Shown here: piece by piece, positions 1 to 12,700 of the stretch
How the letters are laid out: every line of letters starts with the position of its first letter
Numbering within the stretch: the stretch's first letter is position 1
DNA from: Pempheris klunzingeri
Taxonomy: Eukaryota; Chordata; Actinopteri; Acropomatiformes; Pempheridae
Direction: 5' to 3'
Assembly: GCF_042242105.1 (NCBI RefSeq)
Contig: NC_092012.1
Location: forward strand, 15,099,223 to 15,163,222
Length of the DNA: 64,000 bases
Position numbers and translations under genes: made by a program
The notes under the pieces: generated by a model
What the model saw: only the letters and a program-made list of their open reading frames with translations
Database searches by the model: none
What the model was told of the DNA's origin: nothing

Positions 1-3000
1 TGCCAGAAGTCAACATCAAAGCAAATTGTGGAAATTTTCTGCATTAAGCATATGTGTGCTCACCAGGGTGGAGACCACAGCTTCTGTGAGTTTTGGGAGA
101 AGTTTGCCTTTGATATTTTAATGTCCCATAGAGCGGGATGGGCAGGGTTAGGTCAGGCTAGCTGCACAAGACTCTATCAGACCCCCACAGTAATCTACCA
201 TTACTGTCACACTCCGCCCCGGGACTTCAGGTGACATGAAACTGTTCATAGAAAGATTAGCTTTCAGTCCTGGGTCACAGCCTTGCTTTTGATTGTGATG
301 TGAGTGTGGTGAGACTTTGAATGTTGCTCCCAAAGCACCCGTGTTTGTCTCTAGGTTAAAATTAGCACATTCATTTGCACAAGATCATGTTTGGCTGCGT
401 GTTTGCATCCTGTTTTGATGCGGCTGTTGCTGTTTTACATTTCAGAGACAGAGAGAAAGGAACACCAACTGACCCATAGAAATGCTGCACACTCAGTTGA
501 CCCTCAGCCTGCTTTATACACTATTGTAGCTTCGAAAAGCCCCTGTCCTGTTGGTAGATACTGTGTACCCCCCAGGGCCTTTCACCGCAGACATCCAGCC
601 TAAAACTCAGTGAGCCGACATTCTTTTGCCACGTGGCTAAAAGACCACTGAACTGCTCCATCAGCATGAGTCCAACACTCTGCTAGCCCTCTCACAGGCT
701 CCACCAGCCAGCTCGTCACAAGACCAACTCCATAGTTTTGGGGGGGAATTTACTCTCTGATTGTCAATGAATGATGAGCGATGACTGAGACGGGCATGAT
801 ATATGATGCAGGTGCTTTAATCTTTCATGCATTGCGGCAGACTGTGATGGGAAAATTGCTGTGTATTCTACCATGTGGTATGTGGAGAGTGGGGCCTAAA
901 AAATGTCTTCTATAAAGCCCCTGTTGAGTTATTTCTTTTGATGGTTGAGTTTTAAAATACATTTGTTTGAGGAAGTGAGATGTAAAATTCTGCCAAAAAA
1001 GTAAATTGGATAACTATTGTAAAAACCCACAAAACTGCTGTTTGCGGCTTTTTCACACAAACAGCTAATAATATTTTTTACTTTGATATCATTTTATTCT
1101 AAAGTGTGGTCAGTGTTCAATAATCTCTTTGTGGAAAGTTCACACAAAGACATGCTGACTGCACTTACGCTTTCACATTTCAGTCCAAGTAAAGCGGTAA
1201 AAAAAAGACACAATTATTGGAACCATCTGTTGTACGAGTCTGCGAGGACTAATGAAAAGGTACCACTTACTGTCTTCATGGCTAAGTCACTGCTCAACAC
1301 TCAAACTACATTGTCTCAGACACAGTCCCATGACTTCACCAGCCCAGTCTGACAGAATGGAAAGTCACTTGTGGGCAGACAGAACAAACCCACAGAAAGG
1401 CTGTAAAAATACAACTAATGACAGACGAAGCGGAAAGAATACACGTGTGCGCACACACACACACACACACCATACATCACAACCGAACCATATAATGCTT
1501 AGGAGGATCAGAGAGTTTAATAGCATGCAAATTTTAAGTCTCCTGTCTGTTCTGAAGAGAGTCTGATTGAAACCGACTGTGGCTAATTGAGAAAGTGATG
1601 TGATTCGGTGATAACTGTGGTTTGTTAGAATTATTCAACAATTCAAGCACTTCTATGTCCTGATACTTTATGTGTCACTAAGACATTACTTTACTGCACT
1701 GTGACACAATGCACACAGTACAGGTGTCTGCTTTTTGTGTTGTACAGACGCATAGCTGAGATCTGTGAGTGAGTGTACATCAATAAAAGCACGGCCGTGT
1801 GTCTGAGAGACATAGCAAGCCATCCATTTTCAGTACGATAGAGGTGGTATGTTAGGAATGTGAAAAATGTACCTCACCTGGATGACAAAGAGAAAAAAGA
1901 AAAATCAAAACATGCAAATGCATGCTTTTATACAAACACACATATCCTCCTTCATTCCCGTAAAGCACACACACGCACACATTTACTTGTGGTATTACAT
2001 TTTTATCACGTGTAATGTAACACATTAGTCTACAACCTGGATGGCCAGATATCCATGTGAGTGAATTTCAAGTCTCATAGGACAAAGCTGGCATAATCAT
2101 ACTGTCAAGGAATCCCATTAAAGTAACAAACCAACAATGTGTTACTTTCCAACTTTCAAATACTTTCCACCTTCCCAACCCAAAAGCCAGCTCTTTCTGC
2201 TGAAGACTAAAGTGTTTAATAATGGGTGAGAAATATGTCGTTTGTTTTTTTAAGAGCTAAATGATTTTCTGAAACAGTTGGGAACTGTGCATTTTAGCAA
2301 ACCTTTCTCAAACTGAGGTAAGTAGTACATTAGTACAGAAGAATAAACTGTAGTGAGCTTTGGCTTAGCAAGATCAATTCATTGATAAATTTGGTCTTTT
2401 CATCAGATTTGTTGACATATAGAATAGAAACTATGGAATATTGTCATTTAAATCCCAAAACAATTGATTTAAGACATTTGCATGTACAGTGTGTACAGTT
2501 GACAACTCAAAAGTGACCATGTGTTTGTCCTTTTAAACACATACAGCATAACTGACACTGACAAAACTCAAGAGACACTGAACAAAGTGACAAGCCAGTG
2601 ACGCAATGTCTTCATTTGTTTCTGCAGAGGACATAGCTTCAGGCTATCAGGATACAATAGGAAGCTGACAACACAAGGAAAACATTGGGAGTGCTGGGAA
2701 ATGCACATACTGTAGTGAAGCCAGCCAGCAACAGTAATTACAGACTGGACTGAAGAAAACCAGGAAGGAACCCTCTGCAGACCTGATAAGCAGGCAGTGT
2801 GCCTCAGAAAACAGTGAACTCATGTGGACTTCAGCCCACCAGCTCTGCCCTTCACCAGGCCCCAGAGCTCTACAGTATTATCTCAGCTCTCTGAAATCTG
2901 GCTGCGTGTTCGGGCAGCAGTGCCAAAACAAAAGAAGATCTGTCACGAGCAAGGTAGAAACACTGGCAGAACCCTGCAAATGTCAGTCAACTTCACAGGA

Positions 3001-4499
3001 GAAAACTGTTAATTTACACAAACAGGAGCAGGCTTGTGAAGCTTCAGGGCTGCTCTCTGCAGGCCCGTCTGGCCCACGAGGTGTGTTCACCACATGGCTC
3101 CTTCAGAGAATGATTTATCTGGACATACTGAGCACAGAGTCACGCCTGCCCAGCTACTGACACAAGCAATTCACTTGAACAATTATCCCGACTCTAACTA
3201 CACATTCTCGTGTCTTACAGTAAATGAGTCTACTGAATTTGTTATCATTGCAGTATTCTAAAATAAAGAAGAAATGCCACAGAAAACACATTCATGAAGG
3301 CAGAACATTAAAAATCGGTGAACGTAACGTAAATACCAACCACAGGCCAAAGACAAGCTGACTGGCACTGAGAAGATCAGTGGGTGTTGCTTCACGCATC
3401 CATATCATAGGAGGGCACAGTGATGGTTTAGATGGCAGTATTACTGCCTGGCAGGAATAGCTGATTCTGTAAGCCAACAATCAGTAAAGCCAGACTCAGA
3501 ATAGACAAGTGTCATGTTGCAGAAGGAAACAGCACATGACTTGAAAAGATATCACCAAGGCTGGAACTTGTAAACAAGACACTTTGAAAACAAGACTACT
3601 TCAGATGAACACAAACACGTACAAAGTCCGACTCAATAAGTGTTCTGGGTTCACGTGTAGGAACGCAGACTAAGGCAAAACTAAATATCAAAAAGGACAA
3701 TAGACCCCGACAGACTCGCAGCAACACCAGGATTGCTGCATCAATCGTGGCAGCGCACTGGAAAAAAGAAACGATGCCCTGTTCTACATTTCAAAACGCT
3801 CCGAGCACTGCAGTAAAGTGCGTGAGCTCCCTCGGACGCCTCCCATCCAACCTCTTCCTGTGGAGTGCGTCTGGTTTCCTGTCCAGATCAAAGCTCTGAG
3901 CAGAGCTGCCTCTGTAAAATTCCACCTCTGTGATTTTAAAGCATGACTTAGATATGTTTAAAACCCTTTTTCAGCGTGCTGCTGTCGCTGCCAGATGGAA
4001 AGTGTTAATGACATCCTGGGGTGAACGTACCCCAGCAAAGTCTCCTTCTTCCTCCTCTGGTGACTCCACCTTTCAGTGTGCTGTTGGTTTAGATGTCCCA
4101 ACATACTTTGCATGTAGCAAGAACACAAAAACACTATAAATGATATAGTTTTCTGATAAAGCAGCTACATTTTTGTTTGGGCTACGGGGGGCAGATGTGC
4201 CCCACCTGCCTCTGGAAGTCCCTGTCCCTTATGGGCTGCCGATGCCTGGACACGTGTCCATTTTCATGCTGTGGAACAAGGAAGGAAACATATTGCAGAG
4301 AGGAAGGAGAAAGTTTACAACACCTCCCTGGCAATAGTGAATACAAGCTTCCACTCACACTCAGTTTATCAGGCTGCTTGAAACACACATTGTTCTCATC
4401 CACAGCACGACGTCCTCACATATCTTCCATATTCTGATTTATTAACTGATCGATTCGTTCATTCACCTGCTCCATCGTACTTGTCATCTCTAGTCAGTC
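1..4499. other. Non-coding stretch, no gene recognised
   Basis: No reading frame here resembles a known protein, and none is flanked by convincing splice sites. Open frames are short and scattered. The only structured sequence is a CA array near 1452-1470 and a moderately GC-rich patch around 4180-4260. If the minus-strand exon proposed at 7222-~7500 is real, this stretch lies in the first intron of that gene. That placement is inference from gene order. Confidence 0.6.
1452..1470. repeat. (CA)n microsatellite
   Basis: An uninterrupted CA dinucleotide run of about 19 bases, preceded by a mixed GTGTGCG stretch. It is a simple repeat with no coding role. Confidence 0.9.
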
Positions 4500-4945
4500 C
4501 TGCTGAAGCACCACAGTCACAAAATTCCTGGTCTCCAGTCTATTCCAAAAACCACTAAATCATCAGCACTTTCTCTGACCACGCTCCTCTTCTCTGGAAT
4601 CGCCTTCCGACCCAAATTCGAGAGGTCAGCTCGATTGACTCATTCAAAAGTAAACTCCAAACGCATCTATTCGCTTCAGCCTTTGGCTTCATTTAGTCTA
4701 ATAATTTAGTCAAGTTCTAATATATGGTTATCCAGGTTTTCTGTATATACTGTATGTGTGTTTTCCTCTGATTCCAGGTATGTACAGATGCTCTATGGGG
4801 ATGTTGTTGTATTTTTACTATTGCACTGTTTATATTTTATCTTTCATTTTATCCATTTTGCTAATGTTACTTGTTGTATGTTGTTTGTAGCCCTTTGAGG
4901 CATACCTTATGGTTTTGGGCAATAATAATTTTACTTTTGACTCGA
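4500..4945 (+). mobile_element. 3' end of an L2-like LINE retrotransposon
   Basis: One plus-strand frame from 4583 to a TAG at 4694-4696 reads 38 codons containing APLLWNRLPTQIRE, then SSIDSFKSKLQTHLF. This is the typical tail of the reverse-transcriptase ORF in L2/Maui-type fish LINEs, which ends in LWN.LP..IR followed by S...FK..LKTHLF. About 250 bases of AT-rich 3' UTR follow, ending near a block reading CCCTTTGAGGCATACC, which resembles the 'CACTTTGAGATGC' motif of L2 3' ends. The 5' part is missing, as is usual for truncated LINE insertions. The exact family is not certain. Confidence 0.75.
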
Positions 4946-7221
4946 CATTCACAGATGTAACCATTTAATTGCTAAATCTATGTACTCCTCTGTGTATCTC
5001 TTTAGCCACAGTATTTGTTGTTTCTTAAACTAAAATGTTAAGTATTTAAATAACGTCTCACATCTGTTAGTATTCATTATCTTATCTAATCATTTCTACC
5101 TGGATGCAGAAAGCTGTGACCACTGACGTCTTACAGCTGATTAGTCTGTCATGTGTAATCGTGTGTCAGTGTTGTGTTAAAAATCATTCTTTTCTTGAGC
5201 GCCATCATAATCCAGGCCTCCATTTGGCTGCAAGATCGGAGGGACCTGTGCAGCTTTCAGTGATGCTGTTTTTATCTCTGCACGCTGTTGTTAAGTCAAA
5301 CTCCAGTAAAGCTGGTAATTACAAACTAAAAATGAGCGGCTGGCGTGGGAATTTGCAGATGTAAGCTGCTGAAGTGTAGCGCTGAAGCCTATCATGCAGA
5401 GAGTTTTTTTTTTTTTTTTTTTTTTTTCAGACCTTTTGGCAACCGTCAGAGGACAGTTTGAAAAATGTGGAAGTTTGTGCATAAACGTCATCTGAATTTG
5501 TTTGCGACACAACACCGGTTTGTTACACCGGTTTCTCATTTGTGTTCCAGTGCAGTCTGGGACATTAGTTAAGTTTGTTCACGCAGCTCTAACGTGATGT
5601 TTGTATGTTGTCCCAGCTCTAAAGCAGCTGCGTTTGTTGAAGGGAGAGCACGATTCAGATTTAAACCTGTAATCACTCAGCATGTTTAGAACATAAGCCT
5701 TGCGGCTATTTGGCAAAAAAAAACACAAGGCATTCGCAAAAAGACAACAAATCTTATTGAGCAATACAGTGTTTAACATGTCTTCCCATTTATTTAATAT
5801 CATAGCTCATGAATGACTGAAAAAGAAAGGCTTACTTAGGGGGAAATTCCCACAAGAGCAGGATAAAGTGGTTGCTGTTGAGTGTTTATGCACACAGACG
5901 TTGTTAATCTCTATGAGCAGAATAAATCACGCAGACTATCAGTGTCTAGACCAGACAATAGATACTGTATGTGTGAACACTGTTGAGCACGTTCACTGGC
6001 AGAGTAGCTCTGTAATAAAGCTGGGATCTTTCATTCTGACAGAGAATGGTGCGCTGTATCGTCAACAGCTGTAAAGTACACAGGAGATGATTGCTCATAC
6101 AGCAGTGGGAAGGAAAACCACTGCTGTTTGTGTAACTCTCCTTAAAAAATGCTGCTGAGCGGATCACGCGTCATCCTGCAGGATATATGAATCATAGCAG
6201 ACTGACTGCACATGGAGCGTGCTGAAACATGGAGGACACAGAGAGGCAAGATTAGAGCTTTTTATGACTGCTTTTCTTCCTCATTTACCCTTTTTTTTGG
6301 GTGTGGGGGGGGTCTGGCTTCATCTGGAATCCTGTTTTCATCTGAGGTTCAGCTGTGTGTTTGATCAGTAGCAGCAGCTGTATATTAACCACATTAGAAA
6401 TCACTAACAGGCGGTTTCTGTCACTCACATGAGTCCTGTTCAGAAAGCTGACAGTAGAGTCTGTCAGCACCACACCTTTCTTTAACATGCAGTTTGTGTC
6501 ATTAGCACCCCAAAGACAGGCTGAGGGCTATTTACAGCCTGGGAGCTGCTGAACAGGTGGAGTCAGCCTAAAGTTCATTAACATGTACTGACAGGACCAC
6601 TTTTAGTTAATGGTGGGGTCTAAATTGAAATACAACCTTGGTGAGGGGCGATCGTGACCTCCTTTTACCTGTTTCTGCTCTTTTTTTTTTTTCTTTTTGT
6701 AATATCTTTGAACTCGGGCTCGCTTTGAGGCATGTTAGAAAAGCAGCAGCACGAAGCGATTCATGGCATTTCAACACGAGCATTAGAAAAATGCAGGTTG
6801 CTCACGCAGCGGCAGGAGATAACCTTTTTGTTATCAGGGAGCAGAGACGAGCCCAGATGTCTGACTCCTCTCAGACAGCGTTCAACAATAAAACACGAGA
6901 TTTAGCACGTGTTCGTGAAAGCATCCAAACTCCACCAGCAACAATGACACCTTGATCACAGCCAAATGGCAGCACACAGCAGATTGAGCATTATCTCACC
7001 GTGGACGTCCTAAATGACACTTGATGTGATGTGTTGGGTTTTTTTAGGGAGTTCATGATCCCTCAGTGATCCGTGCTCTAACCTTTAATCTAACCATGTC
7101 TGGCTGTCAGACTTGCAGGTTATTCTTTTAGATGAGTTAAACAGCACCTCTGTCAGGTGTCCCAGGGTGAAGCTACACAACATTAAGAGAGATCAAAAGA
7201 AAAACAAAGACAACAACTCAC
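4946..7221. other. Non-coding stretch with poly-T tracts
   Basis: I see no exon-like sequence with homology. It holds a poly-T tract at about 5405-5427 and shorter A or T runs near 5717 and 6679. Open frames here are short and lack recognisable motifs. It may be intronic to a minus-strand gene starting at about 7500. Confidence 0.55.
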
Positions 7222-7500
7222 CTGATGCATGAACTCGATCCAAGCTCTTCCTGCTTCCAGTGTCTTTGGTCAGACTCGGTCCCGGGCTGCTGTGTGAAGT
7301 CCTCAGTCAGCCTGACAGACAGCACTTTCTCCCTGCAGCTGGTTGAGGGCGGCGCTCCACAGCCGGACACATCCCTGAGCTGCTGCTACTGCTGCGGCTG
7401 CTGCTGTAATCCAGAGGATACACACTTTCTCATGCCAAAGTCAAAGTTCACGCCGCTGAACCGACCACCCACGGTCCTCTGGCGGCCTGAGAGAGAGAGT
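7222..7500 (-). other. Candidate 5' exon of a minus-strand gene (possibly mical2)
   Basis: On the minus strand a GC-rich, CpG-containing segment ends at 7222 with a good splice donor, CATCAG|GTGAGTTG (7221 down to 7214). The body carries GCTGCTG-type repeats and resembles a 5' UTR exon more than coding sequence. The only ATG near the donor would give just three codons before the splice. Human MICAL2 lies beside DKK3 in divergent orientation, with USP47 on the other side. dkk3 (+) and usp47 (-) are to the right here, so a minus-strand mical2 is expected at this position. The splice site is seen; the gene identity is inferred. The upstream limit at about 7500 is a guess. Confidence 0.4.
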
Positions 7501-7715
7501 GCCCCACAGGGAGAGATGACTGATCACACGGCTGATCGGACTGATGGGTGGAGTGGACTGCACATCTAAAAAGTGGATTTAAAACAAAAAAAAAAGATAA
7601 GTCGTTGAATACAGCAAAAGAATGTGTTGTACAATGGCGACAATGTCAAATTATGAAGATAGGGAGATAAATATTAAGATACTTCATCCTGATACGACAG
7701 ACTGTTTTTTCTGAG

Positions 7716-7922
7716 ACTACCTGGACCCCAGTCAGTCAACACATCACACATTTTACAAGCTGTCAGCAGCTGTTAGTCCACGGGTTTAACACGAGAGACA
7801 AAAGATCTGATCAAACGCGGATATATTTAATATGAGGACAAATGGCGCCATCACGTGGTCAGACTGTGAAACCGCAGGTACACAGAATCTGGTTTTAAAG
7901 GGTCGGTTCACACAAATGGAGC
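7716..7922. repeat. Diverged dispersed repeat, copy 1
   Basis: Shares an ordered set of blocks with 8779-8925: CA.ACATTTTACA, CTGTCAG, AGTCCACG, GGCGCCATC, ACTGTGAAAC, CTGGTTTAAAGGG and TTCACCCAAAT or close variants. By eye the two copies look roughly three-quarters identical in these blocks and are in direct orientation. The end block AAAGGGTCGGTTCACACAAAT resembles the terminus of a common fish non-autonomous element. The family is not identified. Confidence 0.6.
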
Positions 7923-8007
7923 AAAACTATTTAGGGTCAAAATTAGAGAAGTGCCTTTGGTGAATCCTATGGAAGCCCGTTTCCGTCAGTGAAAAAAAAA
8001 AAAAGAT

Positions 8008-8196
8008 GAGATAAAAAGTCATAATAACGAGATAAAAAGTCATAATTACGAGATAAAAAAGTCATAATTACGAGATATAAAGTCGAAATTACGAGACAAA
8101 AAGTCGAAATTACGAGATAAAAAGTCATAATTATGAGATAAAAAGTCAAAATTACGAGATAAAAAGTTGAAATTACGAGATAAAAAGTTGAAATTA
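8008..8196. repeat. Tandem minisatellite, 21-bp unit, about 9 copies
   Basis: The unit GAGATAAAAAGTCATAATTAC repeats nine times with single-base variants (CATAATTAC, CGAAATTAC, TTGAAATTAC) and one copy lengthened by an A. Because 21 is a multiple of three, the minus strand stays open and reads as repeating FLSRN-like peptides. That is a repeat artefact and not a gene. Confidence 0.92.
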
Positions 8197-8778
8197 CGAG
8201 AAAGGAAATGCACATGCGCTTCAGTTGTACCAACAGAGAAAGGGGTCCATGAACACTTCGCCTGTCCAGCTACAGCAATGACGCTATCTTGTGGCACAGG
8301 TCCCAAAACAATCATATGTATATTATATGGGCATATTTGATATCGATGAATCCACTGGTTATTTTTCAGTTTGACATTTAGCCTATAAAATATCAGAAAA
8401 CAGTGATCGGGCCCATCACAATTCCCCATTGACCTTGCTGACCTCTTCAAATAGCTTCACTAATGTATGAAAGCCTGGCTTTCATTTGCAATGATATAAA
8501 ATAGAGAAAAGCAGCATTATTTTTTCCACGTTTGAGATGATGGGACCAGCAAATATCTGGCTTTTGTACTTGATAAATAACTACAGATATCAATGATCAA
8601 AATTGCTGTTCTGTCCAAACAGAAAAAAAGTTATTTAAAGGCGTGGACATTAAAGCATTAAACTAGAATTTAAAGATTATGAGGACATGTACAGCTCAAC
8701 CAATAATTAAAAGCAAAAAGAAACTTAATTCTGATACATTAGATTGATAATTAACAATCCTGCATTGTGCCATACATA

Positions 8779-8925
8779 TCTGGGCCCACTTAGGCAGCAC
8801 ACTATACATTTTACATCCTGTCAGAGTCCACGCTGGGAGAGAGAAAAGGCGCCATCTTGGGGCCAAACTGTGAAACAACAGCCACAGAGAGCCTGGTTTA
8901 AAGGGCTGCTTCACCCAAATTATGA
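8779..8925. repeat. Diverged dispersed repeat, copy 2
   Basis: Second copy of the element at 7716-7922, in the same orientation. It shares the GGCGCCATC, ACTGTGAAAC and CTGGTTTAAAGGG blocks and ends with GCTTCACCCAAAT. The two copies flank the 21-bp minisatellite and about 580 bases of other AT-rich sequence. Confidence 0.6.
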
Positions 8926-9691
8926 AGCGCATTTGCTCACATGTCTCACGAGTGGCCATGCAAATGGTTGTGGTTAAATTTGTCCCAGTTTAACATAAGT
9001 CTGTGACCTTCCTGCTTCTACTATCATACAATAGAGATGAATGGAAAAATGACAGTTAAACAGCAAAATGTGGCTCCGGAAACAATGTGGTCATCAGATT
9101 TTAATGGAAACTTCTGTTATTATCAAATTTTCAGTATTTAACATCTCCTCAGTACTCACAGTATATGTATGTAACAAGCTATGGAGCTGATGTAGAATTA
9201 AAACAGAGTGACTTATTGAGTTTTTGTAATGAATGAACTCATTTGTGAAGTTGTTTTCTGACATGTCCATTACTTTTTTAAAAACTTTTTTTTTCAGTTT
9301 TTCTAGCAAACAGACATGTCGAGGTTCAATATTACAGACTCACCTTGGACATTTAATCTACTGCTAAAGATTTTAAACTCGGTTTTTAAATGACATTTAC
9401 CTGAGTATGTTTCATCTGGAGTTAAGCTAACTAATAGCTAACTAGCATGAAACTAGCGCACTGTTGCTATGGTTACCTGCAGTTTATGTTCGAACGGCGA
9501 TTAAACTCGGCCGGAACTATGTTTGAGGTGTTATAGGTTAAACACCTACTTAAAGGGCGCGTGTTTTCACACAGCTGTGCTGAGAACTAGCTAATGATTT
9601 TTTTTTTTTTTTTTTATTACCTGTTTAAGAGGTGTTATGTAGATGAACGTGTAAGAGGTGATGAACCCTCAGTGACGGAGTCGTATCAGCT
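8926..9691. promoter_or_regulatory. Upstream region of dkk3
   Basis: No coding sequence is seen. The stretch precedes the dkk3 start and faces the candidate minus-strand first exon, so it probably contains the dkk3 promoter. CpG content rises around 9490-9570 (CGAACGGCG, CTCGGCCGG, AAGGGCGCGTG), and a poly-T tract of about 17 lies at 9599-9615. I cannot place a TATA box or transcription start with confidence. Confidence 0.4.
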
Positions 9692-9743
9692 GTGGTGACG
9701 CTGGTTGTGTTTGTCAGCATCATCGCCACACCCTCCACGGAGT

Positions 9744-9744
<1 letters not shown>

Positions 9745-9789
<45 letters not shown>
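9745..9789 (+). repeat. CAG trinucleotide repeat, (CAG)9 AAG (CAG)5
   Basis: Nine CAG units, one AAG and five more CAG units lie immediately before the dkk3 start codon. In the frame of dkk3 they would encode poly-serine if translation began at an upstream in-frame ATG at 9692. With the preferred start at 9797 they are 5' UTR. Confidence 0.95.
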
Positions 9790-9796
9790 GACCGGC

Positions 9797-12700
9797 ATGA
9801 TGAGAGTTCCCCTGCTAGTCTTGGCTCTCACAGCAGTCTGCAATGGCATCCTCCCCGAGATAGTGGACTCGGGCATCAGTCACATCCTGGAGGATAATTC
9901 CGCCCAGGATCGCGTGTTTGTGGAAGTGGAGCAGCTGCCAGAGGATCCGCAGCCCAAGCCTGAGGATGCGTTTCACCAAGTAGGCACCCACTTGCACCTA
10001 TCAGTCAGCATCTAGCTCTCCACATGACACAGCTTAATTTCACTGCTGAATAATGAAAACAGCCTCTGGCGTTAGTTATTGGCTGGTATTGTGGGGATTT
10101 TAAAAAGAGTAAAACATCTGCACCTCTGATCAGAAGTATAAAAAGCTCAGAGTGGAAACAGCTAGAATATGGGAGTGACTTCTTAATGCTTTGGGCCTAC
10201 ATGACATCTGTCTCTGATCACCTCTGCAATCCTTCTAGAGGAACGAGAGTGTCACCCCTCATCCCAATAACCTTCCTCCGAGTCATCACAATGAAACTGC
10301 CTCTGATCAAGTGACTGAGAATGAATCAGTGCACCCATCAGCAGAGCAGGTAGGCTTATAAGCAGTAAAGTTAGATTAGTTTTTTGTTTTTGCTGCGTGG
10401 TTGAAACTAAACCGATGTCCCACCATCACACAGGAGACAAACAACATTACCACAGACGTCCGGTCCACTGACCTGGGGAACAACATTGATTATGTAAGTT
10501 TATTTTATTTACCTACAGTCTTTGAATGATATACAATCCAATAAAACGGGACTCCTTTTTCCTGAGATTGCATAATGTATGATAGCAGCATCACAGCCGC
10601 TGACTTGGTATAATGCCAGCAGATGAATCAGTGTGCGTTTGTGTCTTCATCATTAACTAATCATTATTTGCCTGTGCTATGTATGCAATTAAAGCTGAAA
10701 AAACATGCTGATATGCAGCTGATTTGTCTAATGTGTTTATCAAATATGTCTAATGTCAAATGTGTGGTGTGCTTTTGCTGCTTGAAACTGGAATTTACCA
10801 TCAGCATTAAAGCTTCCAACAAAAGTAGTTCTTATGCAGCAACACACACTTAGAAACACACACACACACACATAAACATATATACTCACAATGTAGTTAA
10901 TGAAAACCCAATTTACAGACAAACTGCATGATCATTTCATTTATTTAATTCAGAGTTTTACACAATAAGTAAAACACAGCAGATGAAATAATTCGTTGAA
11001 TGTAATAACGATGGTTAGTTAATTAAGTAATTCAGTTAATTCACTATGTCGTAAATATTGTCATCTTGCTACTCTTACACTGACAGAGTAGAGGTGATTG
11101 AATGGTGTGCTGTTAGACACCTGATAGAGAAGCAGGAGAGGTAAAAAGTTTACATGGCAACTCTGAGACAGAGTCTGTCCTAGTTACAAGAGGTAAAAAT
11201 AAAGCTGGGGGGGGGGACGCTTCTTTCTTTCATGACTATGTTGACAGTTTTCTTCCTGCCTTATTCTTAAATCCTTAATTTCGAATTCCTACTCCACTCT
11301 AGACAAAATGCTATGACCTGAATGTGTTTGGGGTTTGAATCAGCCATGTGATATGCAGATGTGAGAGATTTCTAAGACTGATATATTAACATTTATTTGA
11401 CATGTTTTGCAAAAACCGCTCAGCACACAGCATAATTTCTATATATAAACCATCAGGAGACAACTGAGGTTCTTGGAAATCTAAATGATGCCATTTTTAT
11501 TTAACATGATAACTGGAAAGCTCTGTGGAGTTAGAAAAGGTTGAGACACCCTCATGTAATCCCTCTTCCCTCTTGCCATCAGGGATGCGTCACTGCTGAG
11601 GACTGTGGGAAGGGAAAGTATTGCCTTAATGACGTGCACAACTCCAGGTGTCTGCCTTGCAAAGCAATCGATGTGGTAAGCGAACTAAAGTTGACTTATT
11701 TATATGGGCATCCTCACCGCTCGGGTTTTCTCTAAAGTGCACTATTTCTGAGTCTGTCGCTTTCAAACACGGAGACAGTCACTTCCGGGCAGCTGGGGTT
11801 TCACTTCGACTGCATTGCAGTGCGTCCACAAGTGTAATTGGAGTGATAGCGAGCACTCTGTCCTATGAGCTTCACATGAAAGGAGAGCACGTGTCAAGGT
11901 TAAACAGGAGCTCTTCTTTTCCCTCTGCTCCCTCAAAGGACGTCCAGGACAAAAAGAACAACAGTGACGAGGTTCTTCTCTGTAGAGACTCATCCATCTG
12001 TTTTATTAAGACTAATTATAATACTGTTGATTCTGTGGTGGCTTCATAGGATGAATAGTCTTGGTGTTGCAGAGTAAAAAGAAATGTGAAGGGATGAAGA
12101 TACTGGCAGTCTGCCAAACGGGGGCACACTGTGCAGGGATAATAAATACTCAGAGCACAGGTGTGTCTTGTCAGAAGTGCTGCACTGTAAAACTCTGCAT
12201 GGAAATAAGCAGAAGACTGTTCGCTGTATCCCTAAATTAATATTTCATAGAGGGTATGTAGGAATAGGAACTTATCTCACTGCTATCGGAGACCAGTTGA
12301 CCCACAGATCTCATTTATATTTAACCAAACAAAACATCAGCAGACTTCACGCTTGGAGAATAATTAATGTCATTAATTCTCCAGTGGGATTCAGCCTTGA
12401 TGAAGTGGAGGTGCATGCAATGTTCTCATTTTTGCTGAAATGTTGGCTGTTTGCTGAAATATATTTTAATGAAAGTTTCTTCAGCGATTCTTCTGTTCTT
12501 TCAGCCGTGCACTAAGGACGAGGAGTGCTGTGGTGAGCAGCTGTGTGTATGGGGTCAGTGCAGTCCAAATGCAACAAAAGGAGAGGCCGGCAACACCTGT
12601 CAGTACCAGACTGACTGCCGCCCAGACCTGTGCTGTGCTCTTCATAAAGGTACAGTACAGCACACGGTGCAGTATGTGCTGCTTCGATATTCTCCACGTT

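Noticed and set aside
6638-6955. A 105-codon plus-strand frame
   Set aside because: No homology, signal or splice context; it lies in otherwise non-coding sequence and begins near a poly-T tract.
7967-8450. Minus-strand frames with repeating FLSRN-like peptides
   Set aside because: They are translations of the 21-bp minisatellite, whose unit is a multiple of three and lacks stops. There is no codon bias, homology or splice context.
9625-9876. Minus-strand frame with a poly-Leu run
   Set aside because: Antisense reading of the CAG repeat before dkk3.
12073-12160. Possible extra dkk3 exon between exons 4 and 5, with three Cys codons and AG/GT borders
   Set aside because: It is 88 nt, so including it would shift the frame, and exons 4 and 5 join in phase without it. 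It has no counterpart in other DKK3 proteins.
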